Part shown: one piece after another, positions 1-12,532 of the stretch
Position numbering within the stretch: the stretch's first letter is position 1
How the letters are laid out: the number at the start of each line of letters is the position of its first letter
Assembly: GCA_016218825.1 (NCBI GenBank)
Contig: JACRCV010000042.1
Span: forward strand, 50,041-114,040
Length of the DNA stretch: 64,000 nt
From: Deltaproteobacteria bacterium
GTDB lineage: Bacteria > Myxococcota > XYA12-FULL-58-9
Reading direction: 5' to 3'
The notes under the pieces: generated by a model
The model's database searches: none
What the model was told of the DNA's origin: nothing
What the model saw: only the letters and a program-made list of their open reading frames with translations
Position numbers and translations under genes: made by a program

Positions 1-774
<774 letters not shown>

Positions 775-950
775 GTGGCGCCGGACCTTAGCAACCGAAC
801 GGCCTCACTGCCAAGATCCAAACGACGAGGCAAGGGCTGAGGACCGGATCCCGATGCCGCGCACCCTTGACGGCGCTTTGATCGCTCGGTGACACTCGCG
901 TTCCGAGTCGATCCTTCGCAGAAGTGCCCGATCGCGGGCGGGGAGCGCGC

Positions 951-1664
951 ATGCAGCAATACGAAGGCAAGGCCAAGCGGGTGACGGTGCGCGACGACGG
1001 CGACGTCGAGATCTACTACAAGGACGACGCCACCGCGTTCAACGGCCAGAAGCACGAGCTGTTCGCCGGCAAGGGCGCGTTGAACAGTCAGATCGCGGAG
1101 CGGCTGCTCGTCTACCTGCAGCAGCGCGGCACGCCGACGCACCACGTGCAGCGCCTCGACGACCGGACGCTGTTGGCGAAGCGGGTCAAGATCTTCCCGC
1201 TCGAGGTGGTGGTGCGCTTCAAGGTCGCCGGCTCGCTCGCCAAGCGCACCGGCCTGCCCGACAACACCGTGTGCGCGCCGCCGATCGTCGAGACCTACTA
1301 CAAGCGCGACGACTTGGGCGACCCGATCGTCAACGACGATCACATCCGCCTGCTCGGGATCGCGACGCCGGCGGACGTCCTGACCCTGCGGCGGATGGCG
1401 CTGAAGGCGGCGTTGGATCTCAAGGCCCTGTGCGACAAGGCCGAGATCGACCTCGTCGACCTCAAGCTCGAGTTCGGCCAGAGCGGCGCCGGGATCCTGC
1501 TCGCCGACGAGGTGTCGCCCGACACCTGCCGCTTCCGCGACAAGAAGACCGGATCGAGCCTGGACAAGGACGTCTTCCGCCAGGGCAAGGGCGATCTGCT
1601 CTCCGGCTACCGCGAGGTGCTGCAGCGCTTCGAGAAGGCCCTGGCGGAGGTGGTCCGTGCATAG
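951..1664 (+). CDS. purC: Phosphoribosylaminoimidazole-succinocarboxamide synthase
   Basis: MQQYEGKAKRV...YYKDDATAFN...LVDLKLEFG...LADEVSPDTCRFRD; SAICAR synthetase motifs. Start placed at the internal ATG of the 924 ORF. Confidence 0.96.
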   Translation: MQQYEGKAKRVTVRDDGDVEIYYKDDATAFNGQKHELFAGKGALNSQIAERLLVYLQQRGTPTHHVQRLDDRTLLAKRVKIFPLEVVVRFKVAGSLAKRTGLPDNTVCAPPIVETYYKRDDLGDPIVNDDHIRLLGIATPADVLTLRRMALKAALDLKALCDKAEIDLVDLKLEFGQSGAGILLADEVSPDTCRFRDKKTGSSLDKDVFRQGKGDLLSGYREVLQRFEKALAEVVRA

Positions 1665-1908
1665 GGTGGACCTGATCGTCCGGCCGCGCACCGGGGTGCG
1701 CGATCCGCAAGGCGACGCGGTCGAGGAGGCGCTGCGTGGCATCGGCTACGATCGCCTGAAGGTTCACTGCGTCGGTCGCTTCCTGCGCATGGATCTGGAC
1801 GTCCCGACCGAAGCCGAAGCGCGGCGGCTCGCGGACGAGATGTGCAAGCGCCTGCTCGTCAATCCGAACCTCGAGACCTACGACCTGAAGATCGAGAGCC
1901 TGGGATGA
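1657..1908 (+). CDS. purS: FGAM synthase subunit PurS
   Basis: 83 aa, VDLIVRPRTGVRDPQGDAVEEALRGIGYDRLKVHCVGRFLRMDL; position between purC and purQ. Confidence 0.95.
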   Translation: MHRVDLIVRPRTGVRDPQGDAVEEALRGIGYDRLKVHCVGRFLRMDLDVPTEAEARRLADEMCKRLLVNPNLETYDLKIESLG

Positions 1909-2585
1909 GCGCCGGCCGGCCCGTCGCCACCGTCGTCGTCTTTCCGGGCTCGAACGGCGATCGCGATCTGTTCGAGACCTTCGAGCGGGTCGGCTTCAGC
2001 TGCCGCTACCATCCCTCCGACCGGCCGCTCTCGGGCGACAGCGCCGTCGTCGGGCTGCCGGGCGGATTCTCCTATGGTGACTATTGGCGCGCCGGCATGC
2101 TCGCGAGTCAGGCGCCGGCGGTGGCCGATCTGCCGCGGCACGTCGAGCAGGGCGGGTTGGTGATTGGCATCTGCAACGGCTTCCAGATCCTGGTCGAGGC
2201 CGGGCTGCTCCCGGGCGCGCTGTCCTACAACGACCCCCCCGGTTTTCGGCACCGGTGGTTGACGCTCAAGGTCCAGTCGGCGTGCCCGAGCCCGTGGTTT
2301 GCCGCGGCCGCGATCGGCGACCGTTGGCGCCTGCCGATGGCGCACGGCGAGGGCAACTACTTCCATCCCGACGGCGCGCAAGCGATCCAGGGTCGGGTGC
2401 CGCTGGTCTACGACCAGAACCCCAACGGTTCGCTCGCCGACGCCGCGGCGTTGCTCGACGCGACCGGTCGGGTCCTCGGGGTGATGCCGCACCCGGAGCG
2501 CGCCAGCGACCCGGACCTCGGGAGCGGCGACGGCCTGCAGCTCTTCAGGGCGGCGTTCGCCGCGGTGCGGAGGGACGCGCTGTGA
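1905..2585 (+). CDS. purQ: FGAM synthase glutaminase subunit PurQ
   Basis: VVFPGSNGDRD, GGFSYGDYWRAG, GICNGFQILVEAGLLPGAL, MPHPERASDP; ATGA overlap with purS. Confidence 0.96.
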   Translation: MSAGRPVATVVVFPGSNGDRDLFETFERVGFSCRYHPSDRPLSGDSAVVGLPGGFSYGDYWRAGMLASQAPAVADLPRHVEQGGLVIGICNGFQILVEAGLLPGALSYNDPPGFRHRWLTLKVQSACPSPWFAAAAIGDRWRLPMAHGEGNYFHPDGAQAIQGRVPLVYDQNPNGSLADAAALLDATGRVLGVMPHPERASDPDLGSGDGLQLFRAAFAAVRRDAL

Positions 2586-4780
2586 GCCTGAGCGCGGTCG
2601 AGGTCTTGAGCGCCGACGGGGTCCGCAGCGTCGCGGCGTCGATGGGCCTGTTGCCGACGGAGGTCGACGCGATCGTCCAAGGCCTCGGGCGACTCCCCGG
2701 AAAGACCGAGCTCGTGGTGTTCGCCGGGATGTGGAGCGAGCACTGCTCCTACAAGTCGACGAAGACGATGCTGGCGACGTTGCCCAGGGAGGGCGCGCGG
2801 GTGCTCGCGGGGCCGGGCTCGCACGCCGGGGCGATCGACATCGGCGACGGCTGGGCCTTCGCGTTCAAGGTCGAGAGCCACAACCACCCGAGCGCGGTCG
2901 AGCCCTTTCAGGGGGCGGCGACCGGGGTCGGCGGCATCCTCCGCGACGTGATCGCGCAAGGGGCGCGGCCCTGCGCGGTGATGGACTCGCTGTGCTTCGG
3001 GATGCCCGACAGCCCGCGGATGCGCCACCTGGTCGACGGCGTCGTGGCCGGCATCGCCGGCTACGGCAACGCCTTCGGGGTCCCGAACGTCGGCGGGCGG
3101 ACGGTCTACGACCCGGGCTACGAGGGCAACCCGCTGGTGAACGCGCTCGCGGCCGGGTTCGTGCGCGCCGGCGAGATGCGGCTCGGGGTCGCGAGCGGCG
3201 CGGGCAACGCGGTCGTCTACGTCGGTGCCACCACCGGGCGGGACGGCATCCTCGGGGCGGCCTTCGCCTCGGAGGAGCTCGGCGCCGACAACACCGCGCG
3301 GCGGACGCACGTGCAGGTGGGCGATCCGTTCACCGGCAAGAAGCTGATGGAGGCCTGCCTGTCGTTCACCCCGGAGGCCGGGCTGTGTGGGTGTCAGGAC
3401 ATGGGCGCCTGCGGGCTTTCTTGTGGGCTGTTCGAGATGGCGGCGGCCGGCCAGGTCGGCATGGACATCGATCTCGGCGCCATCCCGTTGCGCGAAGCGG
3501 ACATGAGCGGTCACGAGATCTTGCTGTCCGAGTCCCAGGAGCGCTTCCTGTTCGTCGTCCGCCAGGGCGCCGAAGCGCAGGCGCTGGCGCACTTTCGCCG
3601 CCACGGCCTGCACGCGGCGGTCTGCGGCCGGGTGACCGAGAGCGGCCGGGTGTGCGCACGGCTGCACGGCGAGGTCGTGGTCGATCTGCCGGCGGCGCTG
3701 GTGGCCGGCGGTGCGCCGTTGATCCGATGGCCACAGAGCGCGGCGTTGCCGCTGCCACGGCCGTACCCGGAGTTTGGCGCGCCCACCGACTTGGGCGCGA
3801 CGCTCCTGGCGCTCCTCGGTCAGCCGGGCCTGTGTGATCCGGTCGGCGTCTACGATCACTACGACCAGACGGTCGGCAACCGCACGGTGCGCGGCCCCGG
3901 GCAGGCGGAGGCCGCGGTGCTCAAGGTCCCCGGGACCCGTCGCGGTGTGGCGCTGACGGTGACCAGCCGCGGCGATCTGTTGCGGGCCGATCCCTATGCC
4001 GGCGCCCAGGCCACGGTGGCGGCGGCGTGCCGCAACCTCGCGTGCGTCGGGGCGGCGTTGGTGGCGGTGACCGACGGCATCAACCACGGCTCGCCGCGCG
4101 ATCCGGTCGAGTGCCGGCGCCTGGCGGAGGTGATCCGCGGCCTCGGTGATGCGCTGCGGGCCCTCCGGGTCCCGGTCACCGGCGGCAATGTCTCGCTCTA
4201 CAACGAGTCGCCGCATGGCGCGATCCCGCCGACGCCGATGGTGGGCGGGGTCGGCCTCGTCGACTCCTTGGAGCGCTTGCCGACCGCCGCGCTCGCTCCC
4301 GGCCACACGCTGTTCCTGCTCGGCCTGTGGGTCGGCGAGCCGTCGGCCTCGTTCTACGGCGGCTGGCGGACCAAGGGCGCGGTCGGGCCGGTGGCGCAAG
4401 TCGACCTCGCGGCGGAGACGAAGTTGGCGGCGTTGCTCGTCGCCGAGGTCGAGCGTGGTCATGTCGCGGCCGCCAAGGACGGCGGCAAAGGGGGACTCGG
4501 GGTGGCGTTGGCGAAGATGTGCGCGCGCGGCGGCTGCGGCGCCGACCTCGAGCTGCCGGCGGTGGCGCGGCGGGACTGGGCGCTGTTCGGCGAGCGGCCG
4601 GCCTCCGCGTGGGTCTCGGTGCCGGCGGCGCACGCCGCGGCCTTCAGGGAGAGCGCCGAGCATCACGGCGTTCCCTGGGTGCAGGCCGGGGTGAGCGGTG
4701 GCGACGTGCTTCACATTCGGGACCTTCTCGAGGTGCGGGTCGCGGCGCTCGCCGCGGCGTTCGCGGGCGGCGGAGGCTAG
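2582..4780 (+). CDS. purL: FGAM synthase subunit PurL (small type)
   Basis: GTG start overlapping the purQ stop; WSEHCSYKSTK, VESHNHPSAVEPFQGAATGVGGILRD, YDHYDQTVGNRT, KDGGKGGLGVAL. Confidence 0.97.
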   Translation: MSLSAVEVLSADGVRSVAASMGLLPTEVDAIVQGLGRLPGKTELVVFAGMWSEHCSYKSTKTMLATLPREGARVLAGPGSHAGAIDIGDGWAFAFKVESHNHPSAVEPFQGAATGVGGILRDVIAQGARPCAVMDSLCFGMPDSPRMRHLVDGVVAGIAGYGNAFGVPNVGGRTVYDPGYEGNPLVNALAAGFVRAGEMRLGVASGAGNAVVYVGATTGRDGILGAAFASEELGADNTARRTHVQVGDPFTGKKLMEACLSFTPEAGLCGCQDMGACGLSCGLFEMAAAGQVGMDIDLGAIPLREADMSGHEILLSESQERFLFVVRQGAEAQALAHFRRHGLHAAVCGRVTESGRVCARLHGEVVVDLPAALVAGGAPLIRWPQSAALPLPRPYPEFGAPTDLGATLLALLGQPGLCDPVGVYDHYDQTVGNRTVRGPGQAEAAVLKVPGTRRGVALTVTSRGDLLRADPYAGAQATVAAACRNLACVGAALVAVTDGINHGSPRDPVECRRLAEVIRGLGDALRALRVPVTGGNVSLYNESPHGAIPPTPMVGGVGLVDSLERLPTAALAPGHTLFLLGLWVGEPSASFYGGWRTKGAVGPVAQVDLAAETKLAALLVAEVERGHVAAAKDGGKGGLGVALAKMCARGGCGADLELPAVARRDWALFGERPASAWVSVPAAHAAAFRESAEHHGVPWVQAGVSGGDVLHIRDLLEVRVAALAAAFAGGGG

Positions 4781-4781
4781 G

Positions 4782-6154
<1,373 letters not shown>

Positions 6155-6158
<4 letters not shown>

Positions 6159-7225
6159 GCAAGCGACCGGTGCAGCGCAAGAACGCCCGGAACAAGGGGC
6201 TGACCTACAAAGCCGCGGGCGTGGACATCGCCGCCGCCGATTCGTTCGTCGCCAGCGTGGCGCAGAAGGCGCGCGCGACCTTCTCACCCTTGGTCTTCGA
6301 GCACGCCCTCGGCTACTCGGGGCTGATGCGGCCGGCGCTCGACGGCGTCCGTGAGCCGCTGATCGCCGCGACCTGCGACGGCGTCGGCACTAAGCTGCTG
6401 TTGGCCCGGGCCGCGGCGCGCTACGAGGGCTTGGGTCAGGATTTGGTGGCGATGAGCGTCAACGATCTGTTGCCGGTCGGCGCCCGGCCGCTGTTGTTCT
6501 TGGACTACATCGCCGCCGGCAAGCTCGACGCCAAGGCCATGGCGACGGTGATCGACGGCGTGGTGCGCTCGTGCCGCGAGGTCGGCTGCACCCTCCTCGG
6601 CGGCGAGACCGCGGAGATGCCCGGCCTGTATGCCAAGGGCGACTTCGACCTCGCCGGCTTCGCGGTGGGCATCGCCGATCGGACGCGGCTGCCGCGCCCG
6701 GAGACCATCCAGGCCGGCGATCGGGTGCTGGCCCTGGCCTCCACCGGGATCCACGCGAACGGGCTGTCGCTCGCCCGGCGGGCGTTGTTGGGGCGCGGCA
6801 AGATGAAGCTCGGGGCGCGGCCGCGCGGCCTCGGCAAGACGCGCGTCGACGAGCTCCTGACACCCACCGCGCTCTACGTGCGCCCGGTGCTGGATCTGAT
6901 GCAGAAGACCACGGTGAAGGCCGCGGCGCACATCACCGGCGGCGGCCTGTTGACCCGCACCGAGAAGCTGGTGCGAGGCGACCTGCGGCTGGTCATCGAG
7001 CCGCAGAGCTATCGCCGCCCGCCGATCTTCGACCTGATCGCGGCGGCCGGCGCGGTGTCCGCCACCGAGATGGCGCGCACCTTCAACATGGGCCTCGGGT
7101 TCGTCGTCGTGCTCGACGCCGAAGCGGCGACGAGCGTGGTGGCGAGCGGGATCGATCCCTGGATCATGGTCGGCGCGGTGGTCCCCGGCCGACACGGAGT
7201 CGACCTTGGCTACGCCCGCAGCTGA
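6155..7225 (+). CDS. purM: Phosphoribosylformylglycinamidine cyclo-ligase
   Basis: TYKAAGVDIAAADSFV, CDGVGTKL, SVNDLLPVGARPLLFLDYIAAG, GGETAEMPGLY, HITGGGL; ATGA overlap with purF. Confidence 0.96.
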
Positions 7226-7820
7226 GCTTCGCTTCGCGATCCTCGCCTCCGGCCGCGGCTCGAACGCCGACGCGCTGATGGACGGCTTCGAGAGCGGCCT
7301 GATCCCCGCGACCTTGGCGCTCGTGGTCGCGAACGTCGCCGGCGCCCAGGTGCTCGAGAAGGCGGCGCGGCGCGGCTACAAGGCGGCCACCGTGCCGCAC
7401 AAGGGCAAGAGCCGGGAGGCGCACGAGGCGGAGGTCCTGCGGCTGCTCGCGGACCAGGGCATCGATCACCTCTTGCTTGCCGGCTACATGCGGATCTTGA
7501 GCCCGGAGTTCTTGAAGGCCTTCGGGGGCGCGGTGTTGAACATCCACCCGGCGCTGCTGCCGGACTTCCCCGGGCTGCACGCCGCGCGGCGGCAGTGGGA
7601 GGCGCAGCGCAAGGTGGTCGGCGCGACGGTGCACTTCGTCGATGCCGGGGTCGACACCGGACCGATCATCCTTCAAGGATCGATCGTCGCGACCGGCGAC
7701 GAGGACGCCGAGCGCCTCGAGGCGCGGATCCGCACCGAGGTCGAGCACGTGATCTATCCGCGCGCGGTGCGGCTTTTCTTGGATCGGGGCGGCAGGCCGG
7801 CCCCCACGGAGGGACGATGA
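7206..7820 (+). CDS. purN: Phosphoribosylglycinamide formyltransferase
   Basis: FAILASGRGSNADALMDGF, LAGYMRILSPEFL, NIHPALLPDFPGLHA, GATVHFVDAGVDTGPII. Confidence 0.96.
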   Translation: MATPAAELRFAILASGRGSNADALMDGFESGLIPATLALVVANVAGAQVLEKAARRGYKAATVPHKGKSREAHEAEVLRLLADQGIDHLLLAGYMRILSPEFLKAFGGAVLNIHPALLPDFPGLHAARRQWEAQRKVVGATVHFVDAGVDTGPIILQGSIVATGDEDAERLEARIRTEVEHVIYPRAVRLFLDRGGRPAPTEGR

Positions 7821-9364
7821 CCACGACCAAGGTGCGACGGGCCCTGTTGTCGGTGCACGACAAGCGCGGGCTCTTGGATCTCGGCCGGGCGCTCGCGGCC
7901 CAGGGCGCCGAGCTGTTGGCCTCCGGGGGCACCGCGACCCATCTCAGGGACGGCGGGCTGGCGGTGACCGCGATCGAGGCGTTCACCGGCAGTCCCGAGG
8001 TGTTGGACGGGCGGGTGAAGACCTTGCACCCGAAGGTGGCGGCCGGGATCCTCGCCGACCGGCGCAACGGCGCGCATTTGCAGCAGCTCAAAGACCAGGG
8101 TTGGGTCGAGATCGATCTGGTGGTCTGCAACCTGTATCCGTTCGCGGCCACGGTCGCGCGCCGCGCCTCGCCCGAGGAGATCATCGAGAACATCGACATC
8201 GGCGGCCCGACCTTGGTGCGGGCGGCCGCGAAGAACGCCGCGGGCGGCGTCGCGGTGGTGGTCGATCCGGACGACTACGGGGCGGTCGAAGCGGCGCTCG
8301 CCAACGGCGACGGCCTCGATGCGGCGCTGCGCCGCCAGCTCGCCGCCAAGGCCTTCGGGGTGATCGCGGCGTACGACGCCAGCATCGCCGAGTGGTTTGT
8401 GGATCGCGACCAGGACGGCGCGTTCGCGCCGCGCCTCGGCGGCTTCGTCCGGGAGACCGCGCTGCGCTACGGCGAGAACCCGCACCAGCAGGCCTGCCTG
8501 TACCGACTCGAAGGCGAGGCGCGCGGCGTCGCTCACGGCGAGCAGCTCGCGGGCAAGGAGCTGTCGTACAACAACTACCTCGACATGGACGCGGCGTTGC
8601 GCGCCGTGATCCGGCTGCCCGGGCAGGCGTGCGCGATCGTGAAGCACACCAACCCGTGTGGGCTGGCCGAGGCGGAGTCGCAGGCCGAGGCGTTCCGCCG
8701 GGCGCTCTCGGGCGATCCGCTCGCGGCCTTCGGCAGCATCCTCGGCTTCAACCGCGGCCTCGAGATCGACGCCGTCCAGGCGATCAAGGACAGCAAGCTG
8801 TTCGTCGAGTGCATCGTCGCGCCGGACTTTGCCCCCGAGGTCCTCGCGGCCCTCGCGAAGCGGGAGAACCTCCGCCTGTTCCGGGTGCCGGGCGCCGACG
8901 CGGCGCCGGGGTATCACGCGCATCGCATCGGCGGCGGCCTGCTGGTGCAGAGCGTCGACAAAGGCCCGAAGGCGCCGGCCGCTTGGCGCGTCGTGACCCG
9001 GCGAGGCCTGGAGCCCGGCTGGCTCGAGGATCTCTGGTTCGCGATGCACTGCGCCGCGGTGCTCAAGTCGAACGCGATCGCGATCACCACGGGCAAGATG
9101 CTCGTCGGCGCCGGCGCCGGCCAGATGAGCCGGGTCGACGCGGTGGAGCAGGCGGTCAAGAAGGCCGGGGCCCGGGCGCAGGGCGCCTTCCTGGGGTCCG
9201 ACGCCTTCTTCCCGTTCCCCGACGGCATCGAGGCGGCGGCCAAGGCCGGCGTGGTCGCGGTGGCGCAGCCGGGGGGCTCGAAGAAGGACGCCGAGGTCAT
9301 CGCCGCCTGCGATCGCTATGGCCTGGCGATGGTGTTCTGCGGCGAGCGTCACTTCCGTCACTAG
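7817..9364 (+). CDS. purH: Bifunctional AICAR formyltransferase/IMP cyclohydrolase
   Basis: RALLSVHDKRGLLDLGRAL, EVLDGRVKTLHPKVAAGILADRR, RYGENPHQQA, KHTNPCGLA, GAGAGQMSRVD, SDAFFPFPDGIE. Confidence 0.97.
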   Translation: MTTTKVRRALLSVHDKRGLLDLGRALAAQGAELLASGGTATHLRDGGLAVTAIEAFTGSPEVLDGRVKTLHPKVAAGILADRRNGAHLQQLKDQGWVEIDLVVCNLYPFAATVARRASPEEIIENIDIGGPTLVRAAAKNAAGGVAVVVDPDDYGAVEAALANGDGLDAALRRQLAAKAFGVIAAYDASIAEWFVDRDQDGAFAPRLGGFVRETALRYGENPHQQACLYRLEGEARGVAHGEQLAGKELSYNNYLDMDAALRAVIRLPGQACAIVKHTNPCGLAEAESQAEAFRRALSGDPLAAFGSILGFNRGLEIDAVQAIKDSKLFVECIVAPDFAPEVLAALAKRENLRLFRVPGADAAPGYHAHRIGGGLLVQSVDKGPKAPAAWRVVTRRGLEPGWLEDLWFAMHCAAVLKSNAIAITTGKMLVGAGAGQMSRVDAVEQAVKKAGARAQGAFLGSDAFFPFPDGIEAAAKAGVVAVAQPGGSKKDAEVIAACDRYGLAMVFCGERHFRH

Positions 9365-9375
9365 GAGAGCGATCG

Positions 9376-10632
9376 ATGCGGGTGCTGGTGGTGGGTGGCG
9401 GTGGCCGGGAGCACGCGATCTGTCGGGCGCTGCAGACGGGGAGCGTGCGCCCGGAGCTCGTCATCGCGCCCGGCAACGCCGGCACTGCCCGACTCGGGCG
9501 CAACGTCGCTGTCAACCTTCAGGAGCCGGCGCAGCTGGTGGCGGTGGCGCGGCAGGAGCACGCCGAGCTGGTGATCGTCGGGCCGGAGCAGCCGCTGGTG
9601 CTCGGGCTCGTGGACCGGCTCGAGGCGGCCGGCATCCGCGCCTGCGGGCCAAAGATGGCTGCGGCGAAGATCGAGGGCTCGAAGGCGCATCTGCGCGAGC
9701 TCGCGGCGAGCGCCAACGTGCCCGGCCCGGCCTTCGCCATCCTCACCGAGGTACACCAGGTGGCGCGCGCCGTCGGCCGCTTCGCCGCACCGCCGGTGGT
9801 GAAGGCCGACGGCCTGGCGGCGGGCAAAGGGGTGTTCTTGCCCGCGACCCACGAAGAGTGCATCGCCCAAGCAGAGGCGTTGCTCGCCGGCAGCCTCGGC
9901 GACGCCGGGCGCACCGTGGTGCTCGAAGAGCGGCTGACGGGCGTCGAGGCCTCGGCGTTCTTCGTTTGCGACGGTGACGTGTGCGTGCGCTGGCCGTCGG
10001 CTCGGGACCACAAGCGGCTGCGGGACGGCGATCAGGGACCGAACACCGGCGGCATGGGCGCGGTCAGTCCGAACCCGGCGCTCGACGACGACACGCTGCG
10101 GGAGATCGAGGCGCAAGTCGTGCGTCCGACGCTCGCCGCCCTGGCGCGGCGCGGCACGCCGTACAGCGGCTTTCTGTTCGCCGGGCTGATGCTCTGCGAA
10201 CGGCGGCCGATGCTGTTGGAGTTCAACGCCCGCCTCGGCGACCCGGAGACGCAGGCGATCCTACCCCGACTGCCGGCCGGCGCCTTTCTCGAGCTCGCGG
10301 ACGCGTGCAGTCGCCACTCGCTGCGACCGGCGGCGGTGGCCGAGGACCCGCGGGTCACGTGTGCGGTGGTGCTGGCGGCCGCGGGCTACCCTGAACGGTC
10401 GCGGCTCGGGGATCCGGTCGACATCGAGCCCGGGCTGGAGAGCGCGGACCGCTGGTTGGACTATTCCGGGATCAAGGCGAAGAACGGCCGGCTGGTGACC
10501 AGCGGCGGCCGGGTCGCCACGGTGGTGGCGCGGGCAGACAGCTCGACGGCGGCCGGCGGGCTTGCCTATCGAGGGGTCGCCATGGTCCGATTCGCCGGCG
10601 CGCAGCACCGCCGGGACATCGGCGGGCGCTAG
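9376..10632 (+). CDS. purD: Phosphoribosylamine-glycine ligase
   Basis: MRVLVVGGGGREHAICRAL, APGNAGTA, VVKADGLAAGKGVF, RDHKRLRDGDQGPNTGGMGAVSP, EFNARLGDPETQ. Confidence 0.97.
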   Translation: MRVLVVGGGGREHAICRALQTGSVRPELVIAPGNAGTARLGRNVAVNLQEPAQLVAVARQEHAELVIVGPEQPLVLGLVDRLEAAGIRACGPKMAAAKIEGSKAHLRELAASANVPGPAFAILTEVHQVARAVGRFAAPPVVKADGLAAGKGVFLPATHEECIAQAEALLAGSLGDAGRTVVLEERLTGVEASAFFVCDGDVCVRWPSARDHKRLRDGDQGPNTGGMGAVSPNPALDDDTLREIEAQVVRPTLAALARRGTPYSGFLFAGLMLCERRPMLLEFNARLGDPETQAILPRLPAGAFLELADACSRHSLRPAAVAEDPRVTCAVVLAAAGYPERSRLGDPVDIEPGLESADRWLDYSGIKAKNGRLVTSGGRVATVVARADSSTAAGGLAYRGVAMVRFAGAQHRRDIGGR

Positions 10633-10643
10633 AGGAGGCAATC

Positions 10644-11186
10644 GTGGCGAGGGCGACAACGGTCAGAGCCGCTGGCAAACCGCTGGTGAGCGTGATTATC
10701 GGCTCGGCGTCCGACGCCGAGGTCATGCAGGCGTGTCGGCTGGCGCTGGCGAGCTTCGGGATCGCGCACGAGGCGCGGGTGCTGTCGGCGCATCGGACGC
10801 CGAAGGAGCTGGCGCGCTATGTGGAAGCGCTGCCGGGGCGCGGCGTGAGGCTGGTGATCGCCGCGGCCGGTATGGCGGCGCACCTGGCCGGCGCGGTGGC
10901 CGCGCACACGAGTCTGCCGGTGCTCGCGGTGCCGCTCGCGAGCGGCGCGCTCCAGGGAATAGACGCGCTCTTCGCCACGGTGCAGATGCCGGGCGGTGTG
11001 CCGGTGGCGTGCTTCGGGATCGGCGCCGCCGGGGCCAAGAACGCGGCGTACATGGCGGCGCGGATCTTGGCGCTCGCCGACCGTGACCTGGCCGTGCGGA
11101 TGCGCGGCGTGTTGCAGCGCGATCGGGAGCAGGTCCGCAAGGCGAGGTGGCCGGCGCCGGCCGCGGCCAAAGGAAGACCGTCGTGA
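10644..11186 (+). CDS. purE: 5-(carboxyamino)imidazole ribonucleotide mutase / AIR carboxylase family
   Basis: [90 protein letters not shown] upstream of a GTG start. Confidence 0.92.
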   Translation: MARATTVRAAGKPLVSVIIGSASDAEVMQACRLALASFGIAHEARVLSAHRTPKELARYVEALPGRGVRLVIAAAGMAAHLAGAVAAHTSLPVLAVPLASGALQGIDALFATVQMPGGVPVACFGIGAAGAKNAAYMAARILALADRDLAVRMRGVLQRDREQVRKARWPAPAAAKGRPS

Positions 11187-12484
11187 TTCCGCGCTATCGG
11201 ACGGCGAAGATGGAGGCGATCTGGAGCGAGGACGCGACCTTCCGGCGCTGGACCGCGGTCGAGATCGCCGCCTGCGAGGCCTGGCATGCGCGCGGCGAGA
11301 TCCCGGACGCGGAGATGAGCGTGATCCGGACGCGCGCCAGTCACCAGAGCGCCGCCCGGGTGGCAGAGCTCGAGGCGGTGACCCATCACGACGTCGTCGC
11401 GTTCGTGCGCGCCGTCGGCGAGGCGGTGGGCGAGCCGGCGCGCCGGCATCTGCACCGCGGTCTGACGTCCTCCGACGTCGTCGACAGCGCGTTGGCGCTC
11501 GGCATGAAGGCGAGCCTCGAGGTGGTGCTCGACGGCGTCGGTGCGTTGCAGGCGGCGGTCGGGCACCGGGCCCGCGAGTTCAAGAACACCCTGTGTGTCG
11601 GGCGCACCCACGGCGTCCACGCCGAGCCGACCACGTTCGGGCTGCGGCTGGCGGGGTTCTTCACCGAGCTGCAGCGCAACCGCGAGCGCCTGACGGCGGC
11701 GACGCAGCAGATCGCGTTCGGCAAGCTGTCGGGCGCGGTCGGCACCTTCAGCCAGACCGATCCGGCGTTCGAGGCCTTCGTGCTCGGCAAGCTCGGGCTC
11801 GCCTGCGAGCCGGTCGCGACCCAGGTGGTGCCGCGCGACCGGCACGCGGCGGTGATGTGCGCCCTGGCGATCTTGGGCGCGAGCCTGGAGCGCTTCGCGA
11901 CCGACCTGCGTTCGTTGCAGCGCACCGAGATCCGGGAGGTCGAGGAGCCGTTTGCCGAGGGCCAGACCGGCTCATCGGCGATGCCGCACAAGCGGAATCC
12001 GATCAGCGGCGAGCGGGTCGTGGGTCTGGCGCGGCTCTTGCGCGGCTACGCGCTGAGCGCTCTCGAGGACGTCAGCCTGTGGCACGAGCGCGACATCTCC
12101 CATTCGTCGGTGGAGCGGGTGATCGTGCCCGACGCCTTCCACGTCGCGGACTACATGTTGGCGATCCTCCTCGCGACCGTCGCCAAGCTGCGGGTCTACC
12201 CTGAGCGCATGCTCGAGAACCTGCAGCTGTCGCGCGGCCTGGTGTCGAGCCAGACCGTGCTGCACGCGCTGCTCGCCAAAGGGCTGGATCGGCAGCGGGC
12301 CTACGGCGCGGTGCAGCGGGCGGCGATGGCGGTCTGGGAACGACGGCAGCAGGACTTTCGCGCCGCGCTCGGCGCCGAGGCCGAGGTCACCGCGACCCTC
12401 ACGCCTGCCGAGCTCGAGGCGGCGTTGGCCTTCGAGCCGCACCTGCGCCACGTGGATGCGCTGTTCTCGCGCGCGGGGTTGTAG
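11183..12484 (+). CDS. purB: Adenylosuccinate lyase
   Basis: [74 protein letters not shown] overlap with purE. Confidence 0.96.
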   Translation: MIPRYRTAKMEAIWSEDATFRRWTAVEIAACEAWHARGEIPDAEMSVIRTRASHQSAARVAELEAVTHHDVVAFVRAVGEAVGEPARRHLHRGLTSSDVVDSALALGMKASLEVVLDGVGALQAAVGHRAREFKNTLCVGRTHGVHAEPTTFGLRLAGFFTELQRNRERLTAATQQIAFGKLSGAVGTFSQTDPAFEAFVLGKLGLACEPVATQVVPRDRHAAVMCALAILGASLERFATDLRSLQRTEIREVEEPFAEGQTGSSAMPHKRNPISGERVVGLARLLRGYALSALEDVSLWHERDISHSSVERVIVPDAFHVADYMLAILLATVAKLRVYPERMLENLQLSRGLVSSQTVLHALLAKGLDRQRAYGAVQRAAMAVWERRQQDFRAALGAEAEVTATLTPAELEAALAFEPHLRHVDALFSRAGL

Positions 12485-12532
12485 GGCACCGTAACGGTTG
12501 CGGGCGACCGGGTCGCCGGAGGAGAGGGAGCC

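Noticed and set aside
867-895. Possible sigma-70 promoter TTGACG-N17-TGACAC before purC
   Set aside because: The -10 match is weak; not reliable without TSS data.
2408-4714. 768-aa minus-strand ORF antisense to purL
   Set aside because: Shadow ORF; purL on the plus strand has unambiguous motifs.
8101-10632. 843-aa plus-strand ORF spanning purH and purD
   Set aside because: Only the purD portion is real; the N-terminal half is an out-of-frame read through purH.
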